From positions 1,488,001 through 1,552,000 of the forward strand of contig CAVZCU010000012.1 of assembly GCA_963773845.1 (NCBI GenBank): 64,000 nt of DNA, given 5' to 3'. Within the stretch, counting starts at the first letter, position 1; each line of letters begins with the position of its first letter. The position numbers and the translations under genes are program-made. This stretch comes from SIAJ01 sp963773845. GTDB taxonomy: Bacteria > Planctomycetota > Planctomycetia > Gemmatales > Gemmataceae. The notes beneath the pieces are model-generated. The model was not told the origin of the DNA, did no database searches, and saw only the letters and a program-made list of their open reading frames with translations. Shown here piece by piece: positions 27,031 to 36,976 of this stretch.

Positions 27031-30000
27031 ATGAATCTCTCTCTTGGGACCAGCCTGTCCCGCATTTTTGCTTCGTGCATTCTCTCCTTGGCCCTTTCGT
27101 TCGGCGCCGTCGCCGCCGAGCCGTTCGAACTCAAACAAGGTGATCACATCGGCATCCTCGGCAACACACTTGCCGACCGGATGCAGCACGATGGTTGGCT
27201 CGAAAGCTTCTTGCAAACACGATTCCCCAAGCATAACGTCGTCGTTCGCAATCTTGGCTTCTCCGGCGACGAATTGACGCTCCGGCTGCGGTCGGCGAAC
27301 TTCGGCAGCCCGGACGAATGGCTGACCAAGGTCAAGGCCGACGTGGTCTTCGCTTTCTTTGGCTACAACGAATCGTTCGCCGGCCAGGCAGGTCTCGATA
27401 AGTTCAAGAAGGATCTCGAAGCCTTCATCAAAAGCACGACTTCGCAAAAGTACAACGGCAAGTCGCCCGCCCGGCTGGTGCTCTTCTCGCCGGTGGCTCA
27501 CGAAAACTTGAAGAGCCCCAACCTTCCGGATGGCAAAGAGAACAACAAGCGGCTAGCACTCTACACGGCTGCGATGGCCGAGGTCGCCAAGGCGAATCAC
27601 ATTCCATTCGTTGACCTGTTCCACCCAACCCAGGAACTTTATGCGAAAGCAGTCCAGCCGCTGACGATCAACGGCATTCACATGACCACGCATGGCAACG
27701 AGTTGCTGGCCAAAGAAATTGACAAGAGTTTGTTCGGTGGTGAAGTGGACCGCGAGACTGCCCGCCTCGACCAGGTTCGCCGGGCGGTTCTGGACAAGAA
27801 CTTCTGTTGGTTCAATCGCTATCGCACGACGGACGGCTACTCGATCTTTGGCGGCCGAGCTGACCTCAAGTTCGTCAACGGGCAAACCAATCGCGAGGTC
27901 GCCCAGCGCGAGATGCAGGTCATCGACGTGATGACCGCCAACCGCGACAAGAAGATTTGGGCCGCCGCCAACGGTGAAGAATACAAGGTCAACGACAGCG
28001 ACACACCGCCGTTCATTCCCGTCATCACCAACAAGCCGGGCAAGGGCCCGAACGGCCAGCACATTTTCCTGAGTGGCGAAGAAGCCATTTCGAAGATGAC
28101 CCTCGCCAAGGGCTTGAAGATCAATCTGTTCGCCGACGAGAAGATGTTCCCGGAACTTTCGAAGCCCGTGCAGATGGCATGGGACACGAAGGGCCGGCTG
28201 TGGGTCGCCGCCTGGCCGAATTATCCGCACTGGAAGCCCAAGGAGGAGATGAACGACAAGCTTCTGATCTTCGAAGACACCGATGGCGACGGCAAGGCCG
28301 ACAAGATGACCGTCTTCGCCGATCACCTTACAAACCCGACCGGATTCGAGTTTTACAACAATGGCGTGATCGTGGCACAAGCGCCGGACATCGTCTTCCT
28401 GCGCGATACGAACGGCGACGACAAGGCGGATGAACGCATCACACTCATCAGCGGCATGGATACCGCGGATACGCATCATACCTCGAACAGCTTCACGCTC
28501 GATCCGGGCGGAGCGCTTTACTTCCAGGAAGGCACCTTCCACCACACGCAGGTGGAAACTCCTTATAGCGCTCCCGTGCGCATGGCGAATGCCGGTGTCG
28601 TTCGCTACGAGCCGCGAACACAAAAGTTTGAGTCGTACGTGACATTTGGCTTTGCCAATCCGCACGGGCACGTGTTCAATCGTTGGGGCCAGGACATCGT
28701 TGTCGATGGCACCGGATCGAATCCATACGACGCGGCGCTGTTCTCGGGCCACCTGGACTATCCGCAGAAGCACAATCGCCCGCCGCAGGTCTATCAACAA
28801 CGCACGCGGCCCTGTCCCGGCGTCGAATATCTTTCGAGCCGGCACTTCCCCGAGTCGATGAATGGCAGCTTCCTGATTGCCAACGTGATCGGCTTCCAGG
28901 GCATCTTGCAATACAAGATCACCGACAAGGGGGCGAGCTTCATTGGCACGGAAGTGGAGCCGATCGTTTCGTCGACCGACGAGAACTTCCGGCCAACGGA
29001 TCTCAAGGTCGGGCCAGATGGCGCCTTGTACTTCATCGACTGGCAGAACCCGATCATCGGCCACATGCAGCACAACTTGCGCGATCCCAGCCGCGATCGC
29101 ATCCACGGTCGCATCTATCGCATCACCGCCGAAGGCCGGCCGCTGCTCAAGCCGGAGAAGATCGCTGGCGAGCCGATCGAACATCTGCTCGAATTGCTGA
29201 AATCGCCCGAAGACCGGGTCCGCTATCGAACGCGAATTGAATTGAGCGGCCGCAAGACCGCCGACGTGATCGCGGCAACGAAGAAGTGGATTGACGGTCT
29301 CGATGCCAAAGACGCAAATTACGACTTTTACCTGCTCGAAGCGCTTTGGGTCCATCAACAGCACAATGTCGTTGATGTCGATTTGCTCAAGCGCGTTCTC
29401 GCAGTTGAAGGACTTCCACGCCCGTGCCGCCGCGACGCGTGTGCTGTGCTACTGGCGTGACCGCGTGCCCGATGCACTCGAACTCTTGAAGACTCTGGCC
29501 GCCGACGAGGCGCCGAGGGTTCGCCTGGAAGCAGTGCGGGCCGCGAGTTTCTTCACGGTGCCGGAAGCGGTCGAAATCCCACTGATCGCGGAGAGCAAAC
29601 CGTCAGACGAATACATCGCGTTCGTTCGCGGCGAGACGATGCGAGCAGCTCGAATCCCTACGTCAAGGCGGCCATCGCCAGCGGCAAGCCGATCCGTTTC
29701 ACGACCCCCGCTGGCTCGCGCTACTTCGTTCGCAATGTCAGCACCGATGACCTGCTCAAGATGAAGCGTTCGCCGGGGGTCTATCTGGAGCTACTCTTCC
29801 GGCCCGGCGTCCGCGATGAATTCCGTCGCGAGGCGTTGGCCGGTCTCGCGGCTGCACAAAAGAAGAGCGAATTGAAAGTCCTCGTCGATGCGATTCGCGA
29901 ACACGATGCCGAGGTGAATACTCAGGACTCGGTCGCATTCGACCTGGTTCGTCTGCTGACGGATCGGGCTGCGCAATTGAGCGAGATTCGCAGCGACCTC

Positions 30001-32006
30001 GTTTCACTGGCGACCAAGGCCAAGACGCCGATCACGCGGCAACTGGCATATGCGTCGCTGATCGCGGCCGACGGCAGTCCGGATCGAGCCTGGGCAATCG
30101 CCACCGGTTCGGTTTCGTCGTTGAAGGATCTCGTCAATGCGATGCCGCTCATCCGCGACATCGGTCAACGGCTGGCACTCTACCCGAAGATCGAGCCGCT
30201 CCTCGATGGACTGCCAGCCAACCTCGCGGCCAATTTGCCCAAGGCCGGTGGCGCGATGGGCAGAATCGTCCGCATTGAATTGCCGGGCAAGCAACGGACG
30301 CTGACGCTCGCCGAAGTCGAAATCTACAGCGATGGCCGCAATGTCGCGCTCAAGAAGAAAGCGACGCAATCGAGCACCGCGTATGGTGGCCGACGCGAGC
30401 CGAGCGGTTGATGGCAACAAGAGCGGCACATTCGGCGACGGCGGCCAGACCCACACGCGTGAAGGACAGGCCAATGCCTGGTGGCAGGTCGACCTCGGCG
30501 CCGAGTATCCCATCGATCGCATTGAGATTTACAACCGCACGGATGGCAATCTGGGCACGCGGCTCAAGGGCTACACCGTTCGCGTCCTCGATGCGAAGGG
30601 GGACGTCGTCTTCGAGAAACGCAATAACCCGACGCCACAGGTCAAGGCCGAGATCAAGATCGGCAACGAGTCGCCGGAGCGAATTATCCGCCGAGCAGCG
30701 ATGCTCGGGCCTGACCAGCGTCCGCGGCAAGGAGGCAGCATCGTTCCAGGCCATTTCGCGATTCGTGCATCAAGATGCCGATCGCCACGCGGCCGTCTTG
30801 GCACTGATTCGAATCCCCGCGAGCGAATGGCCGAAGGATGCCGCCAAGCCATTGCTCGATTCGATCATGACCTACATCAAGAAGCTTCCGGTCGCGGATC
30901 GAACCTCGGACGAGGCAGTCGATTCGTTGCAATTCGCCGAATCGCTGACCCGATTGCTCCCCGCGGACGAGGGGCGGCAAGTTCGCAAGGAGCTGGGCGA
31001 GATCGGCGTGCGCATCCTGCGCATCAGCACGATCACCGATCAGATGCTCTTCGACAAAGAGCGGATGGCGGTGCAGGCGGGCAAACCAGTTGAGTTCGCG
31101 TTTGAAAATGCGGACATCATGCCGCACAACTTCGTGATCGTGAAGCCGGGCGCGCTGGAAGAAGTCGGCCTCGCCGCTGAAGCGCAGGGAACTCAGCCGG
31201 GCGCTGCCGAGCGGAACTATGTGCCGCAGCTCGGACAAAATCCTGCTTTCGAGCCGGCTGCTTCAGCCGCGGAATTCCCAGCGATTGCCATTCACTGCCC
31301 CCACGACACCGGGAATCTATCCTTATGTCTGCACGTTTCCCGGTCACTGGCGGCGCATGTACGGCGTCTGTATGTGGTCGCCGATCTCGAAGGCTACATG
31401 GCCGACCCGGAAGCGTATCTCGCCAAGAACTCGCTGCCGATCAAGGATGAATTGCTCAAGTTTAATCGTCCACGCAAGGAGTGGAAGTTTGAAGAGCTGG
31501 CCGGTGAGGTCGAGAAGATGAAGGATGGCCGTTCGTTCGCGACGGCCAAGCAGATCTTCACGGTCGCCAGTTGTATCTCCTGCCACAAGCTGAACGGCGT
31601 CGGTCACGAGATCGGCCAGGACCTGACCAAGCTCGATCCGAAGATCGACAAGCCGGTCGAGATTCTCCGGCACATTCTGGAGCCATCGCTCAAGATCGAC
31701 GACAAATACCAGCCGTGGACATTTGACTTGATCAATGGCAAGAAAGTGACGGGCATGATTCTCGAACAGAAGGGCGGGGTCTACAAGGTAATCGAGAACC
31801 CTCTTCTGAAGGCGGAGCCGGTAATCATCAACGAAGGCGATATCGATCAGAAGACCAAATCAAAAACGTCGATCATGCCCAAGGGCCTGCTCGACAAGCT
31901 GACGAAGGAAGAGATTCTCGACTTGGTCGCCTACATCCACGCCAAGGGCGATGCGAAACATCCGCTGTTCCAAGGCGAGCACGATCATGGCGGGCATCAG
32001 CATTGA
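27031..32006 (+). CDS. Giant exported mosaic: SGNH-like, PVC beta-propeller, HEAT, F5/8, cupredoxin and cytochrome c domains; six frameshifts
   Basis: Read through six single-base frame changes (near 29412, 29650, 30390, 30708, 31230, 31367), this is one protein of about 1,650 residues. Order: signal peptide (ending GAVAA); SGNH-like domain (LGNTLADRM, FFGYNESF, NGIHMTTHGNE); PVC-type membrane-bound dehydrogenase propeller (PVQMAWDTKGRLWVAAWPN, FEDTDGDGKADKMTVFADHL, GFANPHGHVFNRWGQD); HEAT-like repeats; a discoidin/F5-8 domain (QSSTAYGG, AVDGN, WWQVDLGAEYPIDRIEIYNR); a type-1 copper domain (MPHNFVIVKPG, YVCTFPGHWRRM); and a C-terminal cytochrome c with CISCHKLNG. Downstream ligands are intact after every shift, arguing for sequence errors. 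It probably oxidises a carbohydrate in the periplasm; substrate unknown. The SGNH catalytic serine is absent. Confidence 0.85.
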
Positions 32007-32024
32007 CCTTTAACTGGCAGTGAC

Positions 32025-32116
32025 CACAAAGGCACAAAGATCACACAGAGGAACACGAAGAAAAACCACTTGCGTTTGCTCTTTGTGTTCCTTTGTGTGA
32101 TCTTTGTGCCTTTGTG
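32025..32116. repeat. 36-bp near-perfect inverted repeat (CACAAAGGCACAAAG type)
   Basis: Arms 32025-32060 and 32081-32116 match with two G-U-compatible mismatches around a 20-nt loop. It is AT-richer than its surroundings. It lies between the mosaic gene and the creatininase gene. The same CACAAAG/CACAGAG wording is found in palindromes at 41142 and 57757. Confidence 0.8.
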
Positions 32117-32135
32117 TTAAAGAAACCTGACACCT

Positions 32136-32898
32136 ATGGAACTCCTCGAACTCTCCTGGCCCGCGGTCAAAGCCCTGCACCGCGACACGCCGGTTGTCAT
32201 TCCCATCGCGGCCCTCGAACAGCACGGCAAGCACATGCCAGTCTTCACTGATAGCCTGCTGCTCGGCGAAGTTTTGCGCCGCTCCAAGCCGGAGTTGACC
32301 GACAAGGTGCTGTTTACGCCGCTCTACTGGCTCGGCAATTCCGAGCACCATCTGACTTTTCCGGGAACCATGAGTGCCTCGCCACGAGTTTATCTCGATA
32401 GCTTGCGCGATATGGCGGAGAACTTTCTGCATCACGGATTTCGCCGTATCGTGTTCATCAACGGCCACGGCGGCAACATCGTGCCGGCGCAGCAAGTCAC
32501 TTACGAGCTTCGGCAAAAATACCGCAGCCGGACCGATCTCTTGCTCTTGTCGATGACTTACTGGACCGCCGGCGCCGAACCCCCCAAGGAAATCCCCGGC
32601 CTAAAGCAGGACCGCATGGGCCATGCGTGTGAGTGGGAAACGTCGATGATTCTGCGTCTCGCGCCGCAATTGGTCGTTGGCAATGTGAAGGATGTCCCCG
32701 ATGTGCCGTGGGGTCGGGCGTTCGAGCCGGCCCAGCGCGGCCTGGACCATGCCCGACCGCAGCCTGCCGGGCCACGTCGGCTATCCGCAATATGCGACGG
32801 CCGAAAAGGGTGAAGCGCTCTTCCAGTCGTTTGCCAAAGCAGTCGTCACGCTATTGAAACGCGTCGTTGATTGGGATGGCCGGGAGTGGGACGTATGA
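32136..32898 (+). CDS. Creatininase family amidohydrolase-like protein, one frameshift
   Basis: A protein of about 254 residues. Creatininase-family motifs: PVVIPIAALEQHGKHMPVFTD (metal-binding Glu/His/Asp), VFINGHGGNIVPAQQ, and MGHACEWETSMIL. A +1 change near 32741 leads to the closing MPDRSLPGHVGYPQYATAEKG and DWDGREWDV. The family hydrolyses creatinine or formamide-type bonds, including intermediates of cofactor and nucleoside biosynthesis; the substrate here is unknown. Its stop overlaps the next start (ATGA at 32895-32898), so it is translationally coupled to the MFS transporter, which may import or export its substrate (inference). Confidence 0.88.
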
Positions 32899-34205
32899 CG
32901 TCCGTCGCCCGCGGCTCGTGGAAGTGGTGGGTGTGCGGAGCACTTCTGCTCGCCACGATGCTGCTCTACATGGATCGCCTGACGCTCTCGGTCACTGCCA
33001 CGCAGCTCAAACGGGAGATGCAGCTCAGCGACGCACGCTATGGGCAGATCGAAGCCTGGTTCAGCTATGCATTCGCGGTCGGCGGGATTGGCTTCGGGTT
33101 CATTGCCGATCGCCTCGGCCCCAGACGGCTCTATCCGTTTGTTCTCGTCGGCTGGTCGCTGGCAGGCTTGTTGACACCGCTGGCAAGCTGGCCGGCGCTC
33201 ACGCAAATGCTCGGTAATCCGGGCGACGCCGGATCGGGCGAGTTCACCTGGCTCTTGATCTGCCGCACAATGCTCGGACTATTCGAGGCCGGGCACTGGC
33301 CGTGCGCTCTCATTACCGCCCGCAATATTCTCTCCGAAGACGACCGCCCGCTGGGCAACAGCATCCTTCAGAGCGGGGCATCGCTCGGCGCCGTCTTGAC
33401 GCCGCTCATCATCCAGGCATTTCGCGGATTCGGCGCGCCCTGGCAGATGCCGTTCGTAGTGATCGGAGCGATCGGCATTTTATGGGTGCCGCTTTGGACT
33501 CGACTGATCGGCCCCCATGATATTCGCCCGCGAATCCCATCAGTGGATGTGGCAAGCAAACCTTCGATTCCGCTTCCCCGCGTCTTTGCTCAGTTCCTGA
33601 CGCTGATCGTCGTCGTGATCACGATCAGCATGGCCTGGCAATTTCAACGCGCATGGCTGCCGAAATACCTGAAAGAGCATCACGACTATTCGGAAGCAAC
33701 CGCGAACTATTTCACATCGGGCTACTACATCGTCGCCGACGTAGGCTGCCTGTTCTTTGGCGGCGTAGTGAGTGTTTTGACCTGGTGGAGGCTACACGTT
33801 CGCGTGGCTCGTCTTGTCGTTTTTGGCATGTGTGCCGCCCTGATGGCCCTGGCGGCGGTCGTTCCGACAATGGACCGCGGCCCCTGGCTTCTGGTCGCGA
33901 TTGCGCTTGCCGGCGCCGGCGCGCTGGGCGCGCATCCGCAGTATTACGCTCTCGCTCAGGAATTGCCGACGCGGCACATGGGGCTGCTGTCCGGCGTATT
34001 ATCGGCTGCGTCCTGGGTGGCGGTCGGCATCATGCAAAGCACCATGGGCGGCTACATCGACCGAATGAACGCGATCGACCCGGCCCATGCTTATGACTTA
34101 CCGCTCACCATCACCGGCTTCGCGCCACTCGTCGGCTTTGCCGCAATGGCCGCGTGGGTCGCGCTGGCCCGTGGGGGAAGTTCGAGTTCTCCGCCCCCGA
34201 AGTGA
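32895..34205 (+). CDS. MFS transporter (ACS/hexuronate-like)
   Basis: A 436-residue inner-membrane transporter with about 12 hydrophobic segments. The signature after helix 2 is GFIADRLGPRRLYP, near the usual DxxGxR/K; helix 1 carries LLYMDRLTLSVTATQLKREMQLS, typical of anion:cation symporters of the glucarate/hexuronate branch; helix 5 has SILQSGASLGAVLTPLI. ATG 32895 overlaps the creatininase stop. The pairing suggests uptake of a small organic acid or amide processed by that hydrolase, which is inference. Confidence 0.9.
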   Translation: MTSVARGSWKWWVCGALLLATMLLYMDRLTLSVTATQLKREMQLSDARYGQIEAWFSYAFAVGGIGFGFIADRLGPRRLYPFVLVGWSLAGLLTPLASWPALTQMLGNPGDAGSGEFTWLLICRTMLGLFEAGHWPCALITARNILSEDDRPLGNSILQSGASLGAVLTPLIIQAFRGFGAPWQMPFVVIGAIGILWVPLWTRLIGPHDIRPRIPSVDVASKPSIPLPRVFAQFLTLIVVVITISMAWQFQRAWLPKYLKEHHDYSEATANYFTSGYYIVADVGCLFFGGVVSVLTWWRLHVRVARLVVFGMCAALMALAAVVPTMDRGPWLLVAIALAGAGALGAHPQYYALAQELPTRHMGLLSGVLSAASWVAVGIMQSTMGGYIDRMNAIDPAHAYDLPLTITGFAPLVGFAAMAAWVALARGGSSSSPPPK

Positions 34206-34534
34206 CGAACTCGAGGACAACCGAGCAAACGAGATCGTTTTCGCGTGGCATCCGGCGACCCGACGAGGTAGGAGCAAAAAAGGGATTCGGTCCCATGCTC
34301 AAACTCGGCGACAGTCCGCTAGCATTTGCTTTTCAGCGCCTCGCATTGGTGTTGCTGCGACGGATCACCGACCGGTGTTGCTCAGGCGCAATGCAATGTA
34401 CCAAGCATTGATAAGGACTGCGCTTAGACGAAAACGGAGTCAGAATGGATTGCAGGGCGCCTGACCGGGGGTTGCAACGCAATCCATCGGGTGTGTGTGA
34501 GTGAATGAAAGCGAACGACCCCGGCCGCAGTTAC
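34206..34534. other. Convergent intergenic region
   Basis: 329 bases between the 3' ends of the MFS and SMP-30 genes. The only structure seen is ATGGATTGC (near 34444) pairing with GCAATCCAT (near 34480), a possible terminator stem without a T-tract. Small open frames here lack coding character. Confidence 0.45.
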
Positions 34535-35507
34535 CTACCGGTAGACGACTCGTCCGGGCGTTATCGTGCGAATGCTGTACAACACACCGCCGCCTGTGAT
34601 GTACAGGGTCTTGAAGTCGTCGCCCCCAAAGGCGCAGTTGGTCACTTCGTCCGTTGGCACCGGCAGAAAATCGAGCAGCTTGCCGGTTTGCGGGTCGATG
34701 ACGTAGATGCCGCCCTTCTTGTCCTTCGCAGGCTCGAAGGGTGGGTTCGGCTTGTTCAGACCGGCGGCAACGTAGAGCCGGCCCTTCATGTCTTGCTTGA
34801 GCCCGTCGGGTCCGCGGCCCTCACCCCAGTCGTAAAGAAGTTTGCGGCTCTTCAGATCGACGGAGCCATTGTCTTTGAGATCGAAGCGGTACAGCTTGCG
34901 CGCCCTTGTGCGTGTTGTTGTTATTGTCGGCCACGTAAAGAAACTTGTCGTCGCCGGAGACGAGTACACCGTTCGCCCGTTCGACTTCACGGCCAATCAC
35001 GCGGCTCACCTTGCCATCGGGATCGATCCGATAAACCCCCTCGACGGATTTGCCGGACTCGTCGGTCATCTCCAGCTTGCTGCGATCGCCGTAGCAGGGA
35101 TCGGAAAAGTAAATGCGGCCTTTGGAGTCGACCGTGATGTCGTTTGGCTCGTTGAAGCGCTTGCCGTCGTACTTGTCCGCGAGAACGACGATCTTGCCAT
35201 CCGGTTCCGTGCGGGTGATGCGGCGCGCCTCCGATTCGCAGACGAGCAGCCGGCCCTTCATATCAAATAAGAGGCCATTCGCGCCGGCGCCCTTGCGATA
35301 CACCGATGACGTGCCGTCGCGCGACAGGCGGTAAATGTCGCCGTGGTCGCCCGTCGTGAGCACTCCCAGCTTCGGATGCCAGGCGGGCCCTTCGCCGCCC
35401 GAACCTTTTCCAGACTCGACTTTCAGCTTCGATTTCGGATCAAAGATGTCGTCGGCCCAAATGGGCGACACGATGACGCAAACGATGAGGATCGCGCGTA
35501 CGGACAT
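34535..35507 (-). CDS. Secreted SMP-30/gluconolactonase-like protein, one frameshift
   Basis: A protein of about 324 residues, six-bladed propeller. The signal peptide is MSVRAILIVCVIVSPIWA at 35507 with GAGGGA in good position. SMP-30 features are SGGEGPAWHPKLGVL (metal Glu), GANGLLFDMKGRLLVCE, FNEPNDITVDSKGRIYFSDP (metal Asn) and ERANGVLVSGDDKFLYVAD. A +1 change near 34900 leads to KLYRFDLKDNGS and the end. Likely a periplasmic sugar-lactone hydrolase; substrate unknown. Its start codon overlaps that of the divergent ABC gene. Confidence 0.88.
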
Positions 35508-36972
35508 GAGTTTCCCTCGAAACGATGACGATGCGGCAACGCCCATCTTATGGCGCGTCGACTCCGCGACGGCCGTGCGGCCGACGGGCGACATCGCGTT
35601 CGAGAGTTTCTCGTGGACGGTCCGCGAGGGGGAATCGTGGGCGATCGTCGGCCCGGTCGGATCGGGGAAAACGGCGCTGAGTGAATTGCTGCTCAGCCGG
35701 CTGCGCGTCACGGCTGGCTCGGTCGATTGGCCACTTGTCGATCGCCTCCGGGCTGTGGGCCGGCCGATCGCCTGGCCTTCGGAGATCATCGCCCGCGTTG
35801 CGTTCAAGGAGGAATCGCGGCTGTTCTCGTATGGCAAGCACTATTACCAGCAGCGATTCAACTTTATCGAGCCGCAAGACGATTTGACCCTCGACGAGTT
35901 TCTGCATGCGGGGAGCCGAGCGAGCGAAGATGAACTGCGGAGAGTCACCGACCGGCTCGAACTCAGCGCGTTGCGCTCGCTGTCATTCATCAAGCTGTCC
36001 AACGGGCAAACGCGTCGAGCACGAATTGCCCACGCGCTGCTTGCTCATCCGGAAATTCTCATTCTCGACGAACCATTCGTTGGACTCGATATCGACGGTC
36101 GCCGCGAGGTCGATGCGATTCTGACCCAACTGACCGCCGAGGGCATGCGACTGGTCGTGGTTACTTCGCCCCATTCAATCCCGGGTTGCATCAATCGGGT
36201 TTTGGAATTGACGGATCGGCGCGCCATCTTTTGCGGAACGCGATCGGACTACACGCCGCCGCCGCATCCTGAAACTGCCCCGCCGATGGAGGCAATGTCG
36301 GGCACGGAACCAATTGTCGAATTGCGGAATGTGAACGTCACTCACGGCGGCAAGCCGATCCTGCGCGATATTTCCTGGACGGTTCATGCCGGCGAGCGCT
36401 GGGCAATTCTGGGTCCCAATGGCTCGGGCAAAACGACGCTGTTGAGCCTGATCTGCGGCGACCATCCGCAGGCGTATGGCAATGACGTGTCGGTCTTCGG
36501 CCGCCGTCGCGGAAGCGGCGAGAGCATTTGGGATGTGAAACGGCGGATCGGCCTCGTGTCGCCGGAGATTCACCTGTACTTCACCGAACCGCTCACCGCC
36601 GAGCGAACTGCCGCCACGGGCTTCTTCGACACGTTGGTGCCGCGGGCAACGAGTGCCGAGCAAGATGCCCGCGTGCGCTCGCTATTCGATTACTTCGGAA
36701 TTGCCGAACTGGCGAACCGGCCGTTCGCCAGTCTCTCCTCTGGCCAACAGCGTATCGTCCTGCTGGCACGGTCGCTGGTGAAAGATCCCTCTCTGCTTAT
36801 TCTGGATGAACCATTTCAAATGCTCGACACGCAGACGATCGAGCGGGCAAGACGGTGGATCGACGAGCGCATTGCGCCGGATCGAACCATCCTCTTCGTG
36901 ACACACAACGAGAAGGAACTGCCACGCAGCGTCACTCGCCGGCTGCGCCTGGCGGACGGACGGGTCGTGTAA
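35506..36972 (+). CDS. Tandem ABC ATPase, ModF/PhrA-like
   Basis: A 488-residue cytoplasmic protein with two ABC domains and no membrane part. Domain 1 has Walker A GPVGSGKTA, signature LSNGQTRRA and Walker B ILILDEPFVGLD. Domain 2 has GPNGSGKTT, LSSGQQRIV, LLILDEPFQMLD and the H-loop in FVTHNEKE. Size and layout match E. coli ModF (490 residues), whose role is unclear; other soluble tandem ABC proteins act on ribosomes or DNA repair. ATG 35506 gives the ModF-like length. The start sits in CATG, overlapping the start codon of the divergent SMP-30 gene. Confidence 0.9.
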   Translation: MSFPRNDDDAATPILWRVDSATAVRPTGDIAFESFSWTVREGESWAIVGPVGSGKTALSELLLSRLRVTAGSVDWPLVDRLRAVGRPIAWPSEIIARVAFKEESRLFSYGKHYYQQRFNFIEPQDDLTLDEFLHAGSRASEDELRRVTDRLELSALRSLSFIKLSNGQTRRARIAHALLAHPEILILDEPFVGLDIDGRREVDAILTQLTAEGMRLVVVTSPHSIPGCINRVLELTDRRAIFCGTRSDYTPPPHPETAPPMEAMSGTEPIVELRNVNVTHGGKPILRDISWTVHAGERWAILGPNGSGKTTLLSLICGDHPQAYGNDVSVFGRRRGSGESIWDVKRRIGLVSPEIHLYFTEPLTAERTAATGFFDTLVPRATSAEQDARVRSLFDYFGIAELANRPFASLSSGQQRIVLLARSLVKDPSLLILDEPFQMLDTQTIERARRWIDERIAPDRTILFVTHNEKELPRSVTRRLRLADGRVV

Positions 36973-36976
36973 TAAC

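Noticed and set aside
27553..29364. 603-codon minus-strand frame
   Set aside because: Antisense to the propeller part of the mosaic gene.
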